Shown: positions 6,609-11,634 of the stretch, piece by piece
How the letters are laid out: every line of letters begins with the position of its first letter
How positions within the stretch are numbered: the stretch's first letter is position 1
Origin: Willaertia magna
Lineage: Eukaryota > Heterolobosea > Eutetramitea > Acrasida > Naegleriidae
Assembly: GCA_902984215.1 (NCBI GenBank)
Contig: CADWAF010004692.1
Location: 1-11,634 of the forward strand
Length of the DNA: 11,634 nt
Reading direction: 5' to 3'
Notes under the pieces: generated by a model
The model's database searches: none
Told to the model about the DNA's origin: nothing
The model's input: the letters and a program-made list of their open reading frames with translations, nothing else
Translations under genes and position numbers: made by a program

Positions 6609-8857
6609 TTATGATCTACAAATAAATTAAATAAACTAAATGTTTTTTTGATTAAATTGGATGGTGGTACTCCTATATAGTAAGGAACAGTATTACTTAA
6701 ATATTGTAATTGATCAATCCTTTGACATTCTAAATTAATTGCTGATCTAAGTGAAGGATTTTCAATAAATTCAATTAAATATTTAATTCCATATTCATAA
6801 ATATTTTTAGAAATAAAAGGATTATTACATTCTAATAATTGACTTCTTTTCTGTTCTTTTAATCTTGACATAAAACTAACTAATTGTGAATATTCTTCAC
6901 CATATAAATTATATAATTGAATTTCAGCAAAATCATCAGCAGTTATTTCAGGTCTTTCTTTTTCTCTTCCAACAAAATTTCTTACTAAAGCCTTCTCTCT
7001 TGTATTAATCTTTTTTCTATAATCAGGTACTTCTTCAGAATTAATTATTCTCCATCTTCTCCAACATTGGTTATCAGTTCTTGGATGCATTACCTCAGCA
7101 ATTTTAGACCAATTACCTAAACCATATTCCTTAATTGCCTGTTTTAATCTTTCATCTTCTTCTTTAGTCCATGGACCAACATTTAATGTTGGGTTTAATA
7201 TATTACACCATCTTTCTCTACATTGAACATCTGTCCTACCAGGTACATGTCTCTGAACTAATACCCAATTATTTGGTGGATAAGCATGTACTGCCATAAT
7301 TAAACGTTTATCTTCTTCTACAGTCCATTTACCTTTCTTAATTTTAGGATCTAATGTTTTTAGCCAACGATGTAAACATTGTTGACCTGTTCTTCCTTCA
7401 AGATGACTAGCTATTTGTTGCCAATTCTTTTCTCCATATAATTTAACTGCCTCAATTAATTTCATATCTTCTTCTTTTGTCCATTTACTACGCATCATAT
7501 TAATGTTTAAACTCCTTTGATATCTTCTAAAACAATGTATTGGTCTTCTTTTATGTCCAATCTTTTGAAATAATTCTTCAGCTATTAATTCCCAATTGTG
7601 ACCTTTATATTTATCAGCAATTTGAAGTAATGCTATATCCTCTTCTTTAGTCCATGAATCTTTCTTAATATCTGTTGCTAATTCAATCTCCCAATACTTT
7701 TTACATTCAAATGGCGTTTTCGTTTTAACATGATATTTTGAAACTTTCTCCCAATCAATCTTATTACTGTCAATATCTTCTAATTCCTGAGCTGTCATTC
7801 TTTTTACATTTTCAAATTCTTTTTTCATTAAAACTAAATTATTTTTATACTCTTGTAAAACAAATTTACATCTTAATTCTTGATGTTGTTGTCTGACAGC
7901 ATACCTCAAATTCTTTACTTCAACAGTAGTCCACTTTTTAGTTTCAAAAACTAGGGGCATCTTTTTAACAAATGGTTCTCTCTTAATTACGTCTTCATTA
8001 GGCACTGGTCCATTAATTACAAATGATACCTTTTCTTTGGTACTGCTACTTGTTATTGTTTCAATCATTTGATTTTCTTCTTCCTCTTCTTCATTATTGT
8101 CTGAATCTTCAAATTCAGAATCGCTTAAATCTCCATTATTACTTCTCTTCTTCTTTTTATTTGTCTTCTTCTTAATTAATGATGTTGAGTTTAAATTTTC
8201 GTTGTCATTTAATAATTGTGATGGTAATAAAGCATTAATCCCTTTAGATTTAAATTTTTGTTGAACTAAATGTAAAAAGAATTCATTTGCCGGTTTTTTA
8301 GAGAATTTTCCACCTTTATCTAAAATTCCTTTTTTGGCAGGAAAGAGTGGAGCTGAACCACAAATTGCTTTTTGTTTTTGCATTAAACTTGTTCTTACTT
8401 TTCTTTGTAAATTAGCATTTTGACGTTGTTCTTCTTCAATCTTTTCTAATTCTGAACGTAATAATTCTTTATAATTTTCATTAAGATCTATTAATTCTTG
8501 TGGCGTTAAATGTTGATTTGTTATTGGAAGGGATGAATAATGTTGAATGTTGTTATTTGTTAAATCGTGGATTGTTGGATGATTCATTACAGGAGGAGTA
8601 TAGATTGGGGTGTGTAGTGGTGTTGTGACATGACTTAGATCTAAAGTGTTATTAAGGTTATGGTACTGGGTATCAAGAGATGATGTGGGTAGTGTTGCGG
8701 CAAGTAATAAATTATTGTTTGTTAATTGTTGCGAAGAAGAGAGAGCTTCTCTAATTCTTTCATCTTCTTGATCATCATCACTTAAACTTTCTATAGATAG
8801 TTCATCTTCGGAATGTATATCATTATCATCGTTATAAATAACATCTCCATTCAACAT
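6557..8857 (-). CDS. SNAPC4: SNAPc subunit 4 (SNAP190-like), four-and-a-half-repeat Myb protein
   Basis: SNAPC4 is the large DNA-binding subunit of the snRNA-activating protein complex, which binds the proximal sequence element of U1-U6 snRNA promoters for Pol II and Pol III. The frame encodes 766 aa from a true ATG (8857). An acidic N-terminus is followed by a coiled helix (about 118-165) resembling the SNAPC1-binding region of SNAP190. The diagnostic part is a half Myb repeat (Rh, about 307-391, KKWTTVEVKNL... IDWEKVSKYH...KTPFECKKYW) and then four full repeats: Ra 400-447, Rb 456-500, Rc 508-555 and Rd 561-606. Each full repeat has W-T-x-EED and spaced Trp (GHNWELIA, EKNWQQIASHLEGRT, PNNWVLVQRHVPGRT, LGNWSKIAEVMHPRT). 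Four and a half repeats is the SNAPC4 signature. The last dozen residues (VYVNLMIAKIQL) look unlike the rest, and a better continuation lies in the overlapping downstream frame. SNAPC1 is the next gene upstream, on the same strand. Confidence 0.94.
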   Translation of the reverse strand: MLNGDVIYNDDNDIHSEDELSIESLSDDDQEDERIREALSSSQQLTNNNLLLAATLPTSSLDTQYHNLNNTLDLSHVTTPLHTPIYTPPVMNHPTIHDLTNNNIQHYSSLPITNQHLTPQELIDLNENYKELLRSELEKIEEEQRQNANLQRKVRTSLMQKQKAICGSAPLFPAKKGILDKGGKFSKKPANEFFLHLVQQKFKSKGINALLPSQLLNDNENLNSTSLIKKKTNKKKKRSNNGDLSDSEFEDSDNNEEEEEENQMIETITSSSTKEKVSFVINGPVPNEDVIKREPFVKKMPLVFETKKWTTVEVKNLRYAVRQQHQELRCKFVLQEYKNNLVLMKKEFENVKRMTAQELEDIDSNKIDWEKVSKYHVKTKTPFECKKYWEIELATDIKKDSWTKEEDIALLQIADKYKGHNWELIAEELFQKIGHKRRPIHCFRRYQRSLNINMMRSKWTKEEDMKLIEAVKLYGEKNWQQIASHLEGRTGQQCLHRWLKTLDPKIKKGKWTVEEDKRLIMAVHAYPPNNWVLVQRHVPGRTDVQCRERWCNILNPTLNVGPWTKEEDERLKQAIKEYGLGNWSKIAEVMHPRTDNQCWRRWRIINSEEVPDYRKKINTREKALVRNFVGREKERPEITADDFAEIQLYNLYGEEYSQLVSFMSRLKEQKRSQLLECNNPFISKNIYEYGIKYLIEFIENPSLRSAINLECQRIDQLQYLSNTVPYYIGVPPSNLIKKTFSLFNLFVDHNIYHLVYVNLMIAKIQL

Positions 8858-9059
8858 GGTTGTTTTGTGTTATTTTAAAGGCTTGTTTTCTGTTAAAAAA
8901 ACAACAAGAAGAAAGTGGTTTAAAAATATTTTTTTTAATTTTTTCAATAAAATTTTGAACCTGTATTAATTTTAAACCATAATGGATGTCAGTGCTGTTC
9001 ATTTCAAAATACAAAACGTTGTTTTTTCTAGAAAATTTCATCTTTTCCAACACTTTTTG
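8858..9059. other. SNAPC1-SNAPC4 spacer (SNAPC1 3' UTR and SNAPC4 leader)
   Basis: This 202-nt AT-rich stretch lies between the SNAPC1 stop and the SNAPC4 start. It contains poly-T/A runs near 8928-8948. On the minus strand an ATG at 9041 opens a 69-codon frame that overlaps the SNAPC4 start and ends at 8832. If that ATG were inside the SNAPC4 leader it would act as an inhibitory uORF, so transcription more likely starts downstream of it. I see no convincing promoter motif. Confidence 0.5.
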
Positions 9060-10526
9060 TTACTTTTCTATTGTGGAATCTGCTGTTATTATTGGTAATA
9101 AATGTGTTTCATTGTTAGTGGTTATGGTGTCTATCTCTGCCATTCTAGGTGCTTCAACAATTACTGTTGTTTCATCAATTGAACTACTTGGTTGACTATT
9201 TTTCTTTTTCTTACTGCTTTTCTCTGTCGTTTTCTTCTTTTTCTTTTTCACAGATTCTTCTTCTGTATTTTCTTTTTTCTTTTTTTTCTTTTTAGTACTT
9301 TTACTTTCTTGTTGGTCTTCTCCTTCTTTAGATGAAGTCTTCTTCTTTTTACTTGTTGTAGATTTATTACTTTCTTCTCCCTCTTTAGATTCTTTAGAGG
9401 TCTTCTTCTTCTTCTTTTTAGTTGTACTTGTAGTTTCTTCTTTATCATTCTTCTTTCTCTTTTTCTTCTTCTCTTCTTCTTTCTTTTCTTCTTCATTAAA
9501 ATTTTGTAAAGCATTACTTGTAATAAATTCATTAACAGATTTACTAACTTCTAAAGAAACTTTAGATGGTGGTTTCTTAGTTGTATGTATTCTTTTAGTT
9601 CTTTCCTCTACCTTCTTTTTACCTCTTTTCTTCCTTCTTCTTTTCTTTATTAATAAACTTCCATTTGGATCATTTTCATATTTATCAAGAAATTGAGATA
9701 TCTTCTCTTCATTATTCTTCTTTTCAATTAATTCTTTCATTTCTTCTACAAGTGTTGGTTTAACTAAAGATAATCCTCTTTCTAATGAATTATTATCTTC
9801 TTGTTTTAATATTGAAATTAATTTCTCTTTATTTTCACAATATAAATGTTCAATCCTGTCAATTTCATTAAAATCAATATCAATATTACTTTTAATTGCT
9901 TCTTCAATTAATTCTTCATCTATATTTGTTTCATCACTTAAATTTTTAGGTATTGTTAAACTACTCATTAATGGATCAATATAAATTAAAGCACAATATT
10001 CAAATGCATTCATTTCTTTTAATTTATTTATTATTATATATGGTTCAATTAAATCTTTATTTTTAAATTCTTCTCTTAATTTTAAAATTTCATAAAATAA
10101 TTCAATTGATATTTTAATTTGTACTTTTTTCTCATCTTTAGGTTGAGTTGTATATAAATAATAAAGTGTATATATTACAGATATTCTAATTTGAAATTCA
10201 AATAATTTATTTATTTCTTCTTCAGTTAATTCTTCTTCTTCTAATTGTTCTTTTCTATGTTCCATTAATTCATCTGATATTGTAGGTGAGAACATTAAAT
10301 ATCCTAAACAAGTACAATATACTTCTTGTATATAATTTTCATAATTTACTTCTTCGGATCTTCCTTCATGTATATGTGAAAATTTTAAGTTTTTCCATAA
10401 TTGTTTAAATGATTGAAGTGATGTTGTGTTCAATAAGAAAGACAATAATAAGAAAGAGAAGAAGGACAATAATAATAAATCATCACAAGATCCAAATGAA
10501 ATAAAACGTTCACTAAAATCATCCAA
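9060..10526 (-). CDS. SNAPC1: SNAPc subunit 1 (SNAP43-like) with a long Lys-rich tail; start codon unresolved
   Basis: SNAPC1 binds SNAPC4 and SNAPC3 to form the core of SNAPc, the snRNA promoter factor. Counting from 10526, the SNAP43 domain covers about residues 33-290. TTSLQSFKQLWKNLKFSHIH matches the family block 'F..LW..MKF..I..GR', and FEFQIRISVIYTLYYLYTTQ matches human FQIRVGALYLLYGLYNTQ. Then come ELFYEILKLREEF, the AFEYCALIYIDP segment and SLVKPTLVEEMKELI. The last 190 residues are extremely Lys/Glu/Ser-rich with several runs of five to seven Lys, so the tail is disordered and basic. The frame has no ATG before Met78 (10293-10295), which would delete the conserved block; 10526 is TTG and a TGA lies directly upstream. 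An ATG at 10522 is one base out of frame, separated by a run of four T. A sequence error, non-AUG start or unusual exon could explain this. The N-terminal Leu/Phe/Ser stretch comes from a simple repeat. Confidence 0.88.
   Translation of the reverse strand: MDDFSERFISFGSCDDLLLLSFFSFLLLSFLLNTTSLQSFKQLWKNLKFSHIHEGRSEEVNYENYIQEVYCTCLGYLMFSPTISDELMEHRKEQLEEEELTEEEINKLFEFQIRISVIYTLYYLYTTQPKDEKKVQIKISIELFYEILKLREEFKNKDLIEPYIIINKLKEMNAFEYCALIYIDPLMSSLTIPKNLSDETNIDEELIEEAIKSNIDIDFNEIDRIEHLYCENKEKLISILKQEDNNSLERGLSLVKPTLVEEMKELIEKKNNEEKISQFLDKYENDPNGSLLIKKRRRKKRGKKKVEERTKRIHTTKKPPSKVSLEVSKSVNEFITSNALQNFNEEEKKEEEKKKKRKKNDKEETTSTTKKKKKKTSKESKEGEESNKSTTSKKKKTSSKEGEDQQESKSTKKKKKKKENTEEESVKKKKKKTTEKSSKKKKNSQPSSSIDETTVIVEAPRMAEIDTITTNNETHLLPIITADSTIEK
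9190..9500. repeat. Low-complexity CTT/TTC-rich tract inside SNAPC1
   Basis: The plus strand is pyrimidine-rich with many TTCTTCTTT and TTTTTCTTT units. On the minus strand it is purine-rich and encodes repeated runs of five to seven Lys mixed with Ser, Glu and Thr. The shifted minus-strand frame at 9248-9532 (KKKRKKKRRRK) is a shadow of this repeat. Such tracts change length easily and are prone to sequencing errors. Confidence 0.7.
10431..10480. repeat. Imperfect 24-nt tandem repeat at the SNAPC1/primase junction
   Basis: GACAATAATAA occurs at 10441 and again at 10465, separated by purine-rich AAG/GAG units; a degenerate copy begins at 10431. On the minus strand it encodes the LLLLSFFSFLLLSF segment of SNAPC1. 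That makes the interval between the start of the SNAP43 domain and FKQLW some seven residues longer than in human SNAPC1, consistent with repeat expansion. On the plus strand it reads as Lys/Asn-rich without an ATG. Confidence 0.6.
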
Positions 10527-10542
10527 TCAAAAAGAAAAGAAA

Positions 10543-11634
10543 ATGAAACCAAAAAAAACAAAAGAACAAAAAGAAAAAGAATTAATCACATCCTTAGCAG
10601 TTCTTAATAGAATTAAATGGGATGAAAAATTAAATCCATATTTAAATGAAATTGTAATTGGATATCTAGATAGATTTGAAGGATTAATGAATGCAAGTAT
10701 AACAGAATTTGAACAAGCTGAGATTCCATATCACAGAATATTTTTAATTTATTTTAGAGATAGAGTTATTTGGGATAGAGAAAAAAGAATTGACAATGTT
10801 TCAAAAGGAAAGTTTGAAAGTATTATTGAAGAAGAAGAAAGAAAGAGAATTAAATTAGAAGAATTGAAAAAACAATTACAAGAAAATGAAGGAATTTTAA
10901 GTAGTGAAGAAGATGAAGAAGATATAAGTAAGAATGTAGAAGTGTCACAAACCTCTGAACTTAATTTAACAAATAACAAAAAAGTAATATTTTCAATGGT
11001 AAAGAAAAGAAAAGCACAAAAAGAATATCTTCCTGAAGATGATCTAGAAAAGTGGTTATTAGAAAACAATGAAGAAAACCTAACATTAGTTTTAGAACAT
11101 CCTACTCATATCTCACAAAAAGGAGGTCACTATCATATCATTTGGACAAAAGATAAATATGATGAGTATATTAAAGTATGGAAAGATACAATTGAAAAGA
11201 AACAAAAGTTTTATGTTGAAGAAATGAGAACATCTCATGCATTTAAATTATATATTGATATTGATTTAAAGATTACAAAAGAAGATAGTCCTTTTGATAT
11301 TGTAAAGTCTGGTTGGATTAAAACTATTCAACAATTCACAGATAGCTATTTTAATCATGAAAAAGATATAACTGTGATAATAACTGAATGTCATTCCAAT
11401 TGGAATGATAAAGTTAATACAACTGCAAAATTCAAGTCTGGATTTAGATTATATTATCCAAAAATTATTGTAAATTATGATGAATTTTGTGACTTTACTT
11501 ATCAACTATGTTTCTACTTAAAAGATGTTTTTGGTTCCTATAAAAATCAACCTGAAGATTGGACATTTGAAGATGTTATTGATTTAAAAACATGTAATCA
11601 TCCAAGATGTAGATTATTCGGTACAACAAAATGG
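10543..11634 (+). CDS. MJ1316 RNA-end-recognition domain fused to an AEP primase domain, 3'-partial
   Basis: There are 364 codons from the first in-frame ATG to the right edge, with no stop. Residues about 18-84 form an MJ1316 (DUF504) domain: LNRIKWD, VIGYLDRFEGL, IPYHRI and VIWDREKRID match its conserved blocks in order. This domain is predicted to recognise cyclic-phosphate RNA ends. After a charged helix and acidic linker (about 87-165), residues about 180 onward match NCLDV/herpes-type archaeo-eukaryotic primases. Motif I is LYIDIDLK with D239 and D241. The motif II-like segment is KSGFRLYYPKIIV, with R302 where His is usual. Motif III is VIDLKTC (D347), followed by RCRLFGTTKW, like the family 'LR-GS-K' block. 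The rest of the primase, and possibly a zinc-binding or helicase part, lies beyond the window. Codons before 10543 are open back to 10417 but have no ATG and are antisense to SNAPC1. The likely role is priming or end-directed polymerisation linked to RNA ends; this is inference. Confidence 0.85.
   Translation, partial: MKPKKTKEQKEKELITSLAVLNRIKWDEKLNPYLNEIVIGYLDRFEGLMNASITEFEQAEIPYHRIFLIYFRDRVIWDREKRIDNVSKGKFESIIEEEERKRIKLEELKKQLQENEGILSSEEDEEDISKNVEVSQTSELNLTNNKKVIFSMVKKRKAQKEYLPEDDLEKWLLENNEENLTLVLEHPTHISQKGGHYHIIWTKDKYDEYIKVWKDTIEKKQKFYVEEMRTSHAFKLYIDIDLKITKEDSPFDIVKSGWIKTIQQFTDSYFNHEKDITVIITECHSNWNDKVNTTAKFKSGFRLYYPKIIVNYDEFCDFTYQLCFYLKDVFGSYKNQPEDWTFEDVIDLKTCNHPRCRLFGTTKW

Noticed and set aside
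8832..9041. Minus-strand 69-codon frame between SNAPC1 and SNAPC4
   Set aside because: It overlaps the SNAPC4 start, has no recognisable features and lies in low-complexity AT-rich DNA; it is noted only as a possible uORF.
8986..9195. Plus-strand 69-codon frame over the SNAPC1 3' end
   Set aside because: It is antisense to the SNAPC1 C-terminus and unrelated to any family I know.
9248..9532. Minus-strand 94-codon Lys/Arg-rich frame
   Set aside because: It is a shifted reading of the purine repeat inside SNAPC1.
10749..11069. Minus-strand 106-codon Ser/Phe-rich frame
   Set aside because: It is antisense to the MJ1316-primase frame, which carries clear conserved motifs across this interval.
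10543..11634. Recent giant-virus insertion as the source of the primase
   Set aside because: The AEP domain is of the NCLDV/herpes type, but base composition and codon use match the neighbours, the MJ1316 fusion is not a viral hallmark I know, and no other viral gene is visible. An ancient viral origin cannot be excluded.

Overview
The window is nuclear DNA from an AT-rich, gene-dense eukaryotic microbe. The evidence is a set of strictly eukaryotic orthologues (ESS2, BLOC1S1, and the SNAPc subunits SNAPC4 and SNAPC1), Asn/Lys/Ser-rich linkers, A-rich leaders before the ATGs, and TAA as the only stop codon used. No intron is needed inside any confident domain, and spacers run from 16 to 232 nt. 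A free-living or amoeboid protist is likely (a heterolobosean or amoebozoan would fit), but the sequence alone does not fix the lineage.

Layout. Plus strand: the C-terminal part of the splicing factor ESS2 (2-937, cut by the left edge); a Siw14/OCA-type tyrosine-phosphatase-like protein whose P-loop lacks the catalytic Arg (963-2123); a 232-nt spacer holding an unusually GC-rich island (about 40% GC at 2161-2300, by my count); a secreted KP-43-type subtilisin with a Cys-rich insertion and a GPI-like tail (2356-5034); and BLOC1S1/GCN5L1 (5109-5465). Minus strand, read from high to low coordinates: SNAPC1 (9060-10526), SNAPC4 (6557-8857), and an AT-hook reading frame (5487-6608) that is probably the frame-broken C-terminal continuation of SNAPC4. 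Plus strand at the right edge: an undivided frame (10543 to the window end) that fuses an MJ1316 RNA-end-recognition domain to an NCLDV/herpes-type archaeo-eukaryotic primase (AEP) domain.

How the genes relate. SNAPC1 and SNAPC4 are core subunits of one complex, the snRNA-promoter factor SNAPc, and here they are tandem neighbours 202 nt apart. ESS2 acts in the spliceosome that uses snRNAs, so the theme recurs, though linkage to ESS2 may be chance. The phosphatase-like protein, protease and BLOC1S1 show no obvious link to that theme. The MJ1316-primase fusion lies head to head with SNAPC1, with only about 16 nt between the nominal starts. It is the best candidate here for an undescribed system.

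Two frame problems deserve caution: the SNAPC4/AT-hook junction near 6560-6608, and the missing ATG of SNAPC1 near 10522. Both could be single-base sequence errors, unusual introns or real biology.
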